A stretch of 64,000 bases of DNA from Candidatus Sodalis pierantonius str. SOPE (GTDB taxonomy: Bacteria > Pseudomonadota > Gammaproteobacteria > Enterobacterales > Enterobacteriaceae), in contig NZ_CP006568.1 of assembly GCF_000517405.1 (NCBI RefSeq), positions 1,984,001-2,048,000 on the forward strand, read 5' to 3'. This document shows, in pieces, positions 55,212-63,449 of this stretch. Position 1 is the first letter of the stretch. Each line of letters starts with the position of its first letter. The notes beneath the pieces were generated by a model. It was not told the origin of the DNA, ran no database searches, and saw only the letters and a program-made list of their open reading frames with translations. The position numbers and the translations under genes are program-made.

Positions 55212-57188
55212 GTGCACATTCTTATTGACGTCCAGGGTTTGCAGTCGGCAAGTAAATATCGCGGTATCGGCCGTAGCACGTTGGCGATGAGCCGAGCCAT
55301 CATCCGCAATGCCGGCGAGCATCGGGTAAGTATTCTGCTCAATGGCATGTTCTCTCTGGATAATATCCGCGAAGTGCGTCAGGCATATCAAGATGTGCTG
55401 CCGGCCAGTGAAATTTATACCTTTGCCGCGCAGGGGCCGTTGGCGGCCTGCGATGCCGCCAACGCAGAACGCAACCGCGCCGCGCATATCAGCCGCGATG
55501 TCGCTATTGCCCATATCAATCCTGATGTCGTGTTCGTCATCAGTTTTTTTGAAGGGCATGTGGATGAATATATCGTATCGATCCCCGACTATCCGGTGAC
55601 ATGGCGCACGGTTTGCGTCTGCCACGATTTGATCCCGCTATTGAATCCAGAAACCTATCTGGCTGATATCAATTTCCGCCAATTCTATACCAACAAGCTG
55701 CATGAATATGAACGCGCCGACGCGATTTTCACCATTTCCGCCTCGGCGGCTGAGGAGGTGAAAGAATACACCGCTATCGATCTGTCGCGGGTAATCAATA
55801 TCTCCTCCGCCGTAGAGCCGGAGTTTCGCGTGCTTTCGCTTACGCCAGAGCAAAAGCAGGTTTTTCGCCAGCGTTATCGCTTGCCGGACACATTTATGAT
55901 GACGTTGGCCATGATCGAGCCGCGCAAAAACATTGAGGCGCTTATTGAAGCCTATAGTCAATTACCCGAACCGTTGCGCAATGACTGCCCATTGGTGCTG
56001 GCTTGTAAAATTCGTCCGGTCGAACTGGCTCAAATTCAACGGCTGTGCGCGAAATGTGGACTGACGTCCGAACAGGTGTTGTTTACCGGTTATGTGCCCG
56101 ACAGTGATTTAATCACCCTGTACAACCTTTGTAAGCTGTTTATTTTCCCTTCACTCCATGAAGGTTTTGGTTTGCCGCCGCTGGAGGCGATGAGCTGCGG
56201 CGCGCCGACGCTTTCGTCGAATGCGACCAGCCTGCCGGAAGTGATTGGTTGGCCGGAGGCGATGTTTGACCCGACGAGTCTCCAAGCTATGCGCGATAGC
56301 ATGCTACGTGCGCTTGAAGATGAGGATTTTTATCAGCGGTTGCAGGATCATGCCCTGACGCAGGCGGCAAAATTCTCCTGGGACCGCACCGCCCAACTGG
56401 CACTGGCGGGATTTGAACAGGTCATGACGCGCCAGGTACCGACGCCGGCGGCGGACGCCAGGCAATTCACTGCCGAAGCCATCCGCCGTTTAGCGGAAAC
56501 GGTAACCCTGAACCCAGAGACCGACCGCTTGGGCGTAGCTTGGGCGCTGGCGCAGAATGCCTTCAGTGAGCAAACGCCACGGTTGTGGGTTGATGCCACC
56601 ACGCTGATGACGCAGGGCGATACGGCGGCGACAGCCCAGACGCGCCGGCTGATATCGACATTGCTGGCGACAGAACCGTCGGATTACTCGGTACACGTCG
56701 TCTATTGCCTGCACAATAGCGGCTATCGTTATGCCGTGGTCAACCCGGACGGCGACCTTGCTCCCGCCCGTGCGCAAGATGTGCCGGTGATTTTCACCCA
56801 GCAGGATGTGCTGCTGGTGGCCGAACCACGGGACCCTGTGAGCGCCAGGCAGCAGGCGGAGCTGGATGCGCTCATTAGGGCAGGAACGCAAGTGGTGTTC
56901 TGGCTTCCCGATGACGCATTTGCCGCGGCGTGGCTTGCGGCCCCGCAAGAGGCATGTCCGCCGGAGGGGGCAGGGCTACGCGCGATGCTCCGCTATGCCG
57001 ACACTATTTTTTGCCCTTCAGACGCTATTGCGGCGGAACTGGAGCGCCGCAGGGCGCAATGGGCGAACGAGATTGCCCTGAACGCGACGCTCAAGATTGA
57101 CAGTCTGGAGGCTGACGCTATCCTCGCCGCCGGAGACGACATCCATCAGTTGATTGCTCGGTTACCGCTTGCTGCCCCGAGGAAATAA
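55212..57188 (+). CDS. wbdA: Mannosyltransferase WbdA-like, second domain incomplete
   Basis: 658 residues from GTG 55212 (AAAGGTAAC upstream; N-terminus HILIDVQGLQS as in WbdA). The N-terminal ~420 residues are a complete GT4/GT-B glycosyltransferase (CHDLIPLLN, MIEPRKNIEALIEAY, and the E-x7-E motif FPSLHEGFGLPPLEAM near 315). Residues 430-658 are only the N-terminal half of a second GT-B domain (RLWVDATTL, FCPSDAIAAEL); the donor-binding half with its E-x7-E is absent. E. coli O9a WbdA is 840 residues with two active domains (alpha-1,2 and alpha-1,3). The gene ends cleanly at TAA, so this may be a shortened but working one-domain polymerase, or an early-truncated gene. Confidence 0.88.
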   Translation: MHILIDVQGLQSASKYRGIGRSTLAMSRAIIRNAGEHRVSILLNGMFSLDNIREVRQAYQDVLPASEIYTFAAQGPLAACDAANAERNRAAHISRDVAIAHINPDVVFVISFFEGHVDEYIVSIPDYPVTWRTVCVCHDLIPLLNPETYLADINFRQFYTNKLHEYERADAIFTISASAAEEVKEYTAIDLSRVINISSAVEPEFRVLSLTPEQKQVFRQRYRLPDTFMMTLAMIEPRKNIEALIEAYSQLPEPLRNDCPLVLACKIRPVELAQIQRLCAKCGLTSEQVLFTGYVPDSDLITLYNLCKLFIFPSLHEGFGLPPLEAMSCGAPTLSSNATSLPEVIGWPEAMFDPTSLQAMRDSMLRALEDEDFYQRLQDHALTQAAKFSWDRTAQLALAGFEQVMTRQVPTPAADARQFTAEAIRRLAETVTLNPETDRLGVAWALAQNAFSEQTPRLWVDATTLMTQGDTAATAQTRRLISTLLATEPSDYSVHVVYCLHNSGYRYAVVNPDGDLAPARAQDVPVIFTQQDVLLVAEPRDPVSARQQAELDALIRAGTQVVFWLPDDAFAAAWLAAPQEACPPEGAGLRAMLRYADTIFCPSDAIAAELERRRAQWANEIALNATLKIDSLEADAILAAGDDIHQLIARLPLAAPRK

Positions 57189-57284
57189 GTGCGGGCGCAC
57201 GACGGCCGGCGCGGCGGGTAAAACGATTACTGGGTCAACGAAGCCAGCCCGGCGCCGATCGCTTTCAGGATTAGGATCTCACGC

Positions 57285-58421
57285 ATGAAGATAATGTTTG
57301 CTACCGATGCGATAAAATATCCGTTAACCGGGATTGGCCGTTATGCATTGGGGCTTGTGCACCAGCTAGAGCGTATGCCGGAAGTGGAAGAACTGCGGTT
57401 TTTTAACCGACTGAAGGTTCAGACTTCCCTGCCGGACTACTTACCTGCGTTGGCTTCACCTTCCCGGCCTTGGCAACAATGGCTACAGCGGCGTAGCGCG
57501 TTGATAGAAATGTACCGGCTCGTGTTTCCGCTATGCCAAAGAGTGGGGTTGCGCAATTATCGCGATTACATTTACCACAGCCCGAACTATTATCTGCCGG
57601 TGGGCATGCCGCGTTCGCTTACCACTTTCCATGATATTTCCATTTTTACCTGTCCTGAATACCACCCGTCAGAACGGGTGCGGTATTTACGTAAAGCGAT
57701 GCTATCCAGTCTGCGGCGCGCCAGCCGGGTGATTACCGTTTCCGACTTCTCCAAAAATGAACTGGCGGCGTATTTTAATTATCCGATCGAAAAAATTGAT
57801 GTTACGCCCTTGGCCTGCGGCACGTCGTTTTATCCTCGCGTCGAGGATGCGGTGGCGCCGCTCTTGTCGCGGTTGGGAATAGGATATCGTGGGTATACTT
57901 TATTTACCGGCACCATTGAACCACGCAAAAATTTATCGGTGCTGCTCAATGCCTATGAGCAGCTTCCGCTAACGCTGCGGCAGCGTTTTCCGCTGGTGAT
58001 AAGCGGTTATAAAGGCTGGGGTAGCGGCGCTCTACATCAGCGCTTTGAACGCGGCAGCCGCGAAGGTTGGGTTAACTATCTGGGTTATGTGGCGCAAGAG
58101 GAACTGCCGATTTTATTTGCCGCCGCCCGCTTATTTGTGTTTCCCTCATTATATGAAGGATTCGGCTTACCGGTATTGGAGGCCATGGCGTCGGGCGTGC
58201 CGGTGGTCTGCTCCAACGTCGCATCGCTGCCGGAGGTGGCGAATGATGCGGCGTTGACCTGTGATCCTCGGGATGTCGACGCCTTAAGCGCGGGGATCGC
58301 GCGGGGGTTGCAAGACGAGGCGTGGCGTGCTGAGGCCGTGAACGCCGGTCTGGCGCGCGCGCAAATGTTCTCCTGGCAGCGCTGCGCTCAGGATACGATT
58401 AAAACTTATTTTAAGGTTTAA
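57285..58421 (+). CDS. wbdB: Mannosyltransferase WbdB
   Basis: 378 residues, GT4 family, GT-B fold (E. coli O9a WbdB about 381). N-terminal KIMFATDAIKYPLTGIGRYALGL, acceptor-domain TFHDISIFTCPEYHP, then FTGTIEPRKNLSVLL and the E-x7-E motif FPSLYEGFGLPVLEAM near 290. By analogy it adds the adaptor/primer mannoses (alpha-1,3) from GDP-mannose to the lipid-linked acceptor in the cytoplasm. It is separated by 96 bases from wbdA. Its TAA overlaps the ATG of wbdC (TAATG). Intact. Confidence 0.92.
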   Translation: MKIMFATDAIKYPLTGIGRYALGLVHQLERMPEVEELRFFNRLKVQTSLPDYLPALASPSRPWQQWLQRRSALIEMYRLVFPLCQRVGLRNYRDYIYHSPNYYLPVGMPRSLTTFHDISIFTCPEYHPSERVRYLRKAMLSSLRRASRVITVSDFSKNELAAYFNYPIEKIDVTPLACGTSFYPRVEDAVAPLLSRLGIGYRGYTLFTGTIEPRKNLSVLLNAYEQLPLTLRQRFPLVISGYKGWGSGALHQRFERGSREGWVNYLGYVAQEELPILFAAARLFVFPSLYEGFGLPVLEAMASGVPVVCSNVASLPEVANDAALTCDPRDVDALSAGIARGLQDEAWRAEAVNAGLARAQMFSWQRCAQDTIKTYFKV

Positions 58422-59545
58422 TGTGGTCTATGCTGAAAGTCTTACATTTTTATAAAACCTACTATCCCGACTCTTACGGCGGCATTGAGCAGGTGATTTT
58501 TCAGCTGTGCGAAGGCGCCCCCGCGTACGGTATCGATTCCACCGTGCTGGCGTTGAGCCCGCGCGGTCACTGTGAACCCAAGCCGCTGGGGCAGCATCAT
58601 ACCGCCTACAGCGCCGTCAATTTTGAATTTGCCTCGACGCCGTTTTCATTTGGTGCTATCGCGCGTTTTCGCCAGCTGGCGGCCGAATCCGATGTGGTCC
58701 ATTTCCATTTTCCCTATCCTTTCATGGATATGGTGCATTTTTTGGCGGCGAATAATAAACCGACCGTGGTCACCTACCATTCGGATATAGTGAAACAAAA
58801 ATTCATCCTGCAGATGTATACCCCCCTGATGCGCCATTTTCTCGGCGATGTCGATCGTATCGTCGCCTCGTCGCCGAATTATGTCGCCACCAGCCCCATT
58901 TTGCAGCGCTACCTGGCCAAAGTGTCGGTGATCCCGTTTGGTCTCGATCGCGCATCCTATCCGCCGGCAGACAAGGCGCGCGAGGCGCAGTGGCGCAACC
59001 GGTTCGGTGAGCGTTTTTTTCTGTTCATCGGCGCGTTTCGCTACTACAAAGGATTGCATACGCTGATCGAAGCGGCGCGCAGCGCGCCTTATCCTATTGT
59101 ATTGATTGGCGTGGGGCCGATGGAGGCCGAGTTGAAAAAACGCAGCGCCGAATTGGGGCTGAATAATATCCATTTTCTCGGCGCCTTACCGGACGTGGAC
59201 AAAGCCGCGTTGCTGGAGAGTTGTTATAGCGTGGTATTCCCGTCCCATTTACGGTCCGAGGCGTTTGGCATTACGCTCTTGGAGGGGGCGATGTACGGTA
59301 AGCCGCTCATCAGCTGTGAAATCGGCACCGGCACCACCTATGTCAATATTCATCGGCAAACCGGCCTGGTGGTGTCGCCGGCGGAGCTGGCCGATGCCAT
59401 GCGTCAGCTTTGGCAAAATCCCGCCCAGGCGCGGCGCTATGGCGAACAGGCGCTCGAGCGTTTCAACGCCTTATTTACTTCAACGCGGATGGTCAGTAGC
59501 TATGCTGATATCTACCGCGAGCTGGTGGGCCACGACAAAGGATAG
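58421..59545 (+). CDS. wbdC: Mannosyltransferase WbdC
   Basis: 374 residues, GT4 family (E. coli O9a WbdC about 371). The N-terminal motif KVLHFYKTYYPDSYGGIEQVI, VHFHFPYPFMDMVHFL, FLFIGAFRYYKGLHTLIEA and the C-terminal EAFGITLLEGAM (near 285) are characteristic. It is thought to add the first mannose to GlcNAc-PP-undecaprenol. A start at ATG 58430 (MLKVLHF) is also possible and matches relatives better; ATG 58421 overlaps wbdB. Last gene of the mannan operon. Intact. Confidence 0.92.
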   Translation: MWSMLKVLHFYKTYYPDSYGGIEQVIFQLCEGAPAYGIDSTVLALSPRGHCEPKPLGQHHTAYSAVNFEFASTPFSFGAIARFRQLAAESDVVHFHFPYPFMDMVHFLAANNKPTVVTYHSDIVKQKFILQMYTPLMRHFLGDVDRIVASSPNYVATSPILQRYLAKVSVIPFGLDRASYPPADKAREAQWRNRFGERFFLFIGAFRYYKGLHTLIEAARSAPYPIVLIGVGPMEAELKKRSAELGLNNIHFLGALPDVDKAALLESCYSVVFPSHLRSEAFGITLLEGAMYGKPLISCEIGTGTTYVNIHRQTGLVVSPAELADAMRQLWQNPAQARRYGEQALERFNALFTSTRMVSSYADIYRELVGHDKG

Positions 59546-59573
59546 CGTTCCTATCGCACCAATCACTACCCGC

Positions 59574-59601
59574 GAGACACTTGCTTAGGTTAACATATAA
59601 T
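59574..59601 (+). promoter_or_regulatory. Promoter of gnd
   Basis: A perfect -10 TATAAT (59596-59601) with a partial -35 GAGACA (59574-59579, 4 of 6) at 16-bp spacing, about 65 bp before the gnd start. A GC-rich leader follows. Confidence 0.55.
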
Positions 59602-59666
59602 ATACATATAGACCTGTCCGCCGCGCGGCGGCGGCAGAGGATCATCCTTACTACAGGAGTTGCTTA

Positions 59667-61073
59667 ATGTCCACACAACAGATAGGTGTCGTCGGTATGG
59701 CGGTCATGGGGCGCAACCTGGCGCTTAACATTGAAAGCCGCGGTTACAGCGTATCCATTTTCAACCGGTCGCGCGAAAAGACCGATGAAGTGATCGCTGA
59801 AAACCCGGGGAAAAAGCTGGTGCCCTATTATAGCGTAGAGGAATTTGTCAATTCGCTTGAGAAACCGCGACGTATTCTGTTGATGGTCAAAGCCGGGGAA
59901 GGCACCGATAAAACCATCGAGTCGCTAAAACCGTTTTTGGAAAAAGGCGACATCCTCATCGATGGCGGCAACACCTTCTATAAAGACACCATCCGCCGCA
60001 ACCGCGAGCTGTCGGAGGAAGGGTTCAACTTTATCGGCACCGGCGTTTCCGGCGGTGAAGAGGGCGCGCTGAAAGGGCCGTCGATTATGCCGGGCGGACA
60101 GAAACACGCCTATGAGCTGGTGGCCCCCATTCTAGAGAAAATCGCCGCGTGCGCCGATGGCGAAGCCTGTGTGACCTATATCGGTCCCGATGGCGCCGGC
60201 CATTATGTCAAAATGGTGCATAACGGTATCGAATACGGCGACATGCAGCTGATTGCTGAAGCCTATGCGCTGCTGAAGAATGCGCTGGGTTTGAACAATG
60301 AGCAACTGGCCAGCACCTTTAGCGAATGGAACAAAGGCGAGCTGAGCAGCTACTTGATTAATATCACAAAAGATATCTTCACCAAAAAGGATGAGCAGGG
60401 CCAATTCCTGGTGGACGTCATTCTCGATGAGGCGGCTAACAAAGGCACCGGCAAATGGACCAGCCAGAGCTCGCTGGATTTAGGCGAGCCGCTGAGTCTG
60501 ATTACCGAATCGGTGTTTGCCCGCTATTTGTCATCCCTGAAGCAGCAGCGCGTGGCGGCGTCCAAGGTGCTTACCGGTCCGCAAACTGAATCGTTCAGTG
60601 GTGATAAAACGGACTTTATCGAGAAAGTGCGCCGTGCGCTCTATTTAGGCAAAATAGTTTCCTATGCGCAGGGTTTTTCCCAGTTGAAAGCCGCCTCGGA
60701 TGAAAATCAGTGGGATCTGAATTACGGCGAAATCGCGAAGATTTTCCGCGCCGGCTGCATTATCCGGGCGCAGTTCTTGCAAAAAATTACCGATGCCTAT
60801 GCTCAGGATCCGGCGATCGCTAACCTGTTGCTGGCGCCGTACTTTAAGAAGATTGCCGATGACTATCAACAGGCGCTGCGCGATGTTGTGGCCTATGCGG
60901 TTCAGCACGGCATTCCGACGCCGACCTTCTCCGCCGCTATCGCTTACTATGATAGCTATCGTTCCGCCGTGCTGCCGGCCAACCTGATCCAGGCCCAGCG
61001 CGACTATTTTGGCGCCCATACCTACAAGCGTATCGATAAGGAAGGGGTGTTTCATACGGAATGGCTGGAATAA
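59667..61073 (+). CDS. gnd: 6-phosphogluconate dehydrogenase
   Basis: 468 residues, same length as E. coli Gnd; oxidises and decarboxylates 6-phosphogluconate to ribulose-5-phosphate with NADP+ in the pentose phosphate pathway. The coenzyme site is IGVVGMAVMGRNLALNIE (5-22), with NRS after the second strand; the substrate site is GTGVSGGEEGALKGPSIMPGG (near 128); the catalytic lysine is in YVKMVHNGIEYGDMQ (near 184-197); the C-terminus ends ...KEGVFHTEWLE. GGAG lies before the ATG. In E. coli gnd also borders the O-antigen cluster, so gene order is conserved. Own promoter and terminator. Intact. Confidence 0.97.
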   Translation: MSTQQIGVVGMAVMGRNLALNIESRGYSVSIFNRSREKTDEVIAENPGKKLVPYYSVEEFVNSLEKPRRILLMVKAGEGTDKTIESLKPFLEKGDILIDGGNTFYKDTIRRNRELSEEGFNFIGTGVSGGEEGALKGPSIMPGGQKHAYELVAPILEKIAACADGEACVTYIGPDGAGHYVKMVHNGIEYGDMQLIAEAYALLKNALGLNNEQLASTFSEWNKGELSSYLINITKDIFTKKDEQGQFLVDVILDEAANKGTGKWTSQSSLDLGEPLSLITESVFARYLSSLKQQRVAASKVLTGPQTESFSGDKTDFIEKVRRALYLGKIVSYAQGFSQLKAASDENQWDLNYGEIAKIFRAGCIIRAQFLQKITDAYAQDPAIANLLLAPYFKKIADDYQQALRDVVAYAVQHGIPTPTFSAAIAYYDSYRSAVLPANLIQAQRDYFGAHTYKRIDKEGVFHTEWLE

Positions 61074-61166
61074 GGGCAACCTGCGCCACGCAGGCATGAT
61101 AAGCGACTAACGAACGAAGCCAGGGCCGGGGATAATCCCTTGCCTGGTGGCATCTTGAACAGTGAC

Positions 61167-61196
61167 ACCGGCCGGTTATTCCGGCCGGTTTTTTTT
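61167..61196 (+). terminator. Terminator of gnd
   Basis: A perfect 9-bp stem ACCGGCCGG-TTATT-CCGGCCGGT running into eight T. Confidence 0.97.
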
Positions 61197-62238
61197 GCCG
61201 CGGCGGCCGCGAAGGTGAATTGAAACGAGTCAATTAAGGTGAAACCGTGATATTTAAGGTCAACAGCCCTGGCTATACTGGCCGCCTTGGCCTGGAAAGG
61301 CCTTTAACAGAAAGGAATCATGCATGCTTAGCTCGTTTTTAACTTACCGCGGCGGCGCTCGGCATCACTCCGCACCCAGTGGCAGTGGGCCGGCAGAGCG
61401 TGGCGGTGGGGACGCCGTTATCACCGCGCACGCTGGAGAAAAAAAACCGCATATCAGTACGCTACGGGCTTTATCGTTCATGCTCACCGGCCATATCTGG
61501 CGCGTTGAACAGGGCAGCGCGGCGGGCGCTAGCGCGGGCGGTCACTTTCAGCGTGTAGCAGAGGGGCGAGCGGCGAGCGAGGCGCCGCTCGCTGAACGCG
61601 GTGGCCAGGCAGAAAGGGCGGCGGTTCGGCCATGGCCGCCGCAGGGGGAACGATCCGCTGACGCGCCTGCGCTGCCGGACAGGCGCATGGCTGACGGGGT
61701 TAGGCGGCGCCACCGGCTTATCCGGCAGGCCGACGCAGACGCCGTGCCAAAGGGCCCTGCGCCCGCATCGGTTAGCGCGTGTTGCGCGAAGAGCGGCGAC
61801 ATAGCCGGCCGTGGCACCACCAACGCACTGCTGGCAAAGGTGGCGTCCGTAGCGGGCCGCTCGGCCTCTCTGCCGATCCAGGGGACCTTCTGCGGTGACC
61901 GCGCGGCCACTGCCTCGGCCGGGGGGCGGTGTTGGCGGAGCGCGAGATTTCTCTGCTGGCCCACGGCGACGCTTTGTCGGGTCACCCCATGCCGTCGTCG
62001 AGCAACGCCGCTTTCCTCACCCGCACGGTAAGGTTTTCACCCGCCGTTAGCGGCGGGATCTCCCCGCCGACGATGGTTTGGTCGTTTTCCAGCGTGTGGT
62101 GGCTCTCAGCCGCGCTTCAGAACGGCCGATTTGTAGCGATGCAAAATATTTTGGACTAATTTGCAAGCAATTCTGGACTCCTTTAAACCCTAAAAAGTGG
62201 CCATTTTGGACAGTCCAGAATTGTTTGCAAAAAGGAAA
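61197..62238. other. GC-rich unresolved stretch
   Basis: About 1 kb. A plus-strand ORF (61324-62031, behind AAAGGAATC) opens at once with anonymous low-complexity Ala/Gly/Arg-rich sequence. Other frames (61601-61804, 61929-62159) are equally unrecognisable. It may be a heavily frameshifted gene. Near 62160-62230 the phrases tttgcaagcaattctggact and gtccagaattgtttgcaaa form an imperfect inverted repeat of about 19 bp, about 30 bp apart, just outside the Dam-type gene. Confidence 0.4.
62157..62231. repeat. Inverted repeat beside the methyltransferase gene
   Basis: TTTGCAAGCAATTCTGGACT (62160-62179) is matched in inverse by AGTCCAGAATTGTTTGCAAA (near 62211-62231), with one or two mismatches. 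It could be a bidirectional terminator or the edge of an inserted segment. Confidence 0.6.
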
Positions 62239-62997
62239 TCAGGCGAAATTGCGAATGATCAACTCGCGTCTGCTATGAGGGTTGTTGCCTAATGAGTATT
62301 TTAGGTCAACAACGTCGATATGAAGGTTTTTGAAGATGCTCCTCATTTCTGGGATATCATTAACTGAAATAACCATTCTTCCTGCTATCGAATGAGCCAG
62401 GCTATCAATGATGCTGTATTGCTCCAGGCCAAACGCCACGCCATAGCCTTGAGTCTTCCAATAAGGTGGATCAAGGTAGAACAATGTATGTGGCCTATCA
62501 TATTTTTCAATACAAGCCTGCCACCCAAGATGCTCTATGGTTGCCTGAGATAAACGCAGATGAGCCTGTGATAGCTGTTCTTCGATTCTTAGGAGGTTCA
62601 ATGCCTGTGATCGCACAGCGGAAGTACCAAAGTTCTGCCCGCTCACTTTGCCACCAAATGTGAGTTGCTGAAGATAGTAAAACTGGGCGGCTCGCTGTAT
62701 ATCGGTCAGCGTTTGTGGTGGTGTTTCTTTTAGCCAATCAAACAGCCGCCTACTGCTTAAAGCCCACTTAAACTGACGTATAAATTCCTCCAAATGGTAC
62801 TTAACCACCCGATAGAGGTTTATCAAATCGCCATTGATATCGTTCAGCACTTCGACTGTGGATGGTTCCTTGCTGAAAAACAGCGCCGCTCCCCCACAGA
62901 ATGGTTCAACGTAGCATTTGTGCTCAGGAAAGTACGATAGAAGACGTTTAGCCAGCCGCCGCTTTCCTCCCACCCAAGGTACGATTGGCGTACTCAT
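62239..62997 (-). CDS. Phage-type Dam DNA adenine methyltransferase
   Basis: 252 residues from ATG 62997, which has AGGA eight bases upstream (the frame extends to 63012). Class D12/Dam N6-adenine methyltransferase: PWVGGKRRLAKRLLSYFP (AdoMet-binding motif X), YVEPFCGGAALFF (motif I), VEVLNDINGDLINLY, and the catalytic motif IV LFYLDPPYW near 170. The C-terminus is shorter and different from chromosomal Dam, resembling phage orphan enzymes. The recognition sequence is not certain; GATC is the family default. No restriction partner is seen nearby. AT content is above that of the O-antigen genes, which suggests acquisition. Confidence 0.88.
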   Translation of the reverse strand: MSTPIVPWVGGKRRLAKRLLSYFPEHKCYVEPFCGGAALFFSKEPSTVEVLNDINGDLINLYRVVKYHLEEFIRQFKWALSSRRLFDWLKETPPQTLTDIQRAAQFYYLQQLTFGGKVSGQNFGTSAVRSQALNLLRIEEQLSQAHLRLSQATIEHLGWQACIEKYDRPHTLFYLDPPYWKTQGYGVAFGLEQYSIIDSLAHSIAGRMVISVNDIPEMRSIFKNLHIDVVDLKYSLGNNPHSRRELIIRNFA

Positions 62998-63332
62998 TAA
63001 TGCAATCCTCATGCGTTACTATAATTTCCACCGATCAATAATCAGCAATTGATCGTCAAGATAATTATTATTGTAGTTGTAACTCGTAAATACTGACTGA
63101 GGCGTAGTGGCTGTAAGTAATAACACGGAAAGAGAAATATTTTAATTTAAAATCAAAAAGTTAACCTGTAATGGCTAAAGAGGTAATCCAGCATTGATTA
63201 ATCTATCGGCATAAATCTTAAGCTGGTAGTTCCCATAAACGAGTGTATTTAACAATGATGCAAAATACGTTAGGGTAAGGCTGCAGATGATCTGCAATGA
63301 ACCGATTTTTATTGTAATTAATTGAAATATAT
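62998..63332. other. AT-rich intergenic stretch
   Basis: About 335 bases with the divergent starts of the methyltransferase and the acyltransferase. No gene is seen. A minus-strand frame (63378-63175) overlaps the acyltransferase start and is not credible. Confidence 0.4.
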
Positions 63333-63449
63333 ATGATTTTAATGAAATACCGCGATGATATCGATGGCCTAAGGGCAATAGCCATCATTTTTGTGCTGGC
63401 TTTTTATGGTGGATTGACGGTTTTTCCATCAGGTTTTATCGGTGTGGAT
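63333..63449 (+). pseudogene. OafA/YrhL-type acyltransferase, interrupted by IS
   Basis: The first 39 codons of an acyltransferase-3 family membrane protein: YRDDIDGLRAIAIIFVLAFY and FPSGFIGVDGF, the standard N-terminus (R/Y-x-DIDGLRAIAV, GGFIGVDVFFVISG). These enzymes O-acetylate surface glycans such as O-antigen. The IS5/IS903 copy starting at 63450 cuts the gene; the remainder is beyond the window. ATG 63333 or ATG 63342 are both possible starts. Confidence 0.85.
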
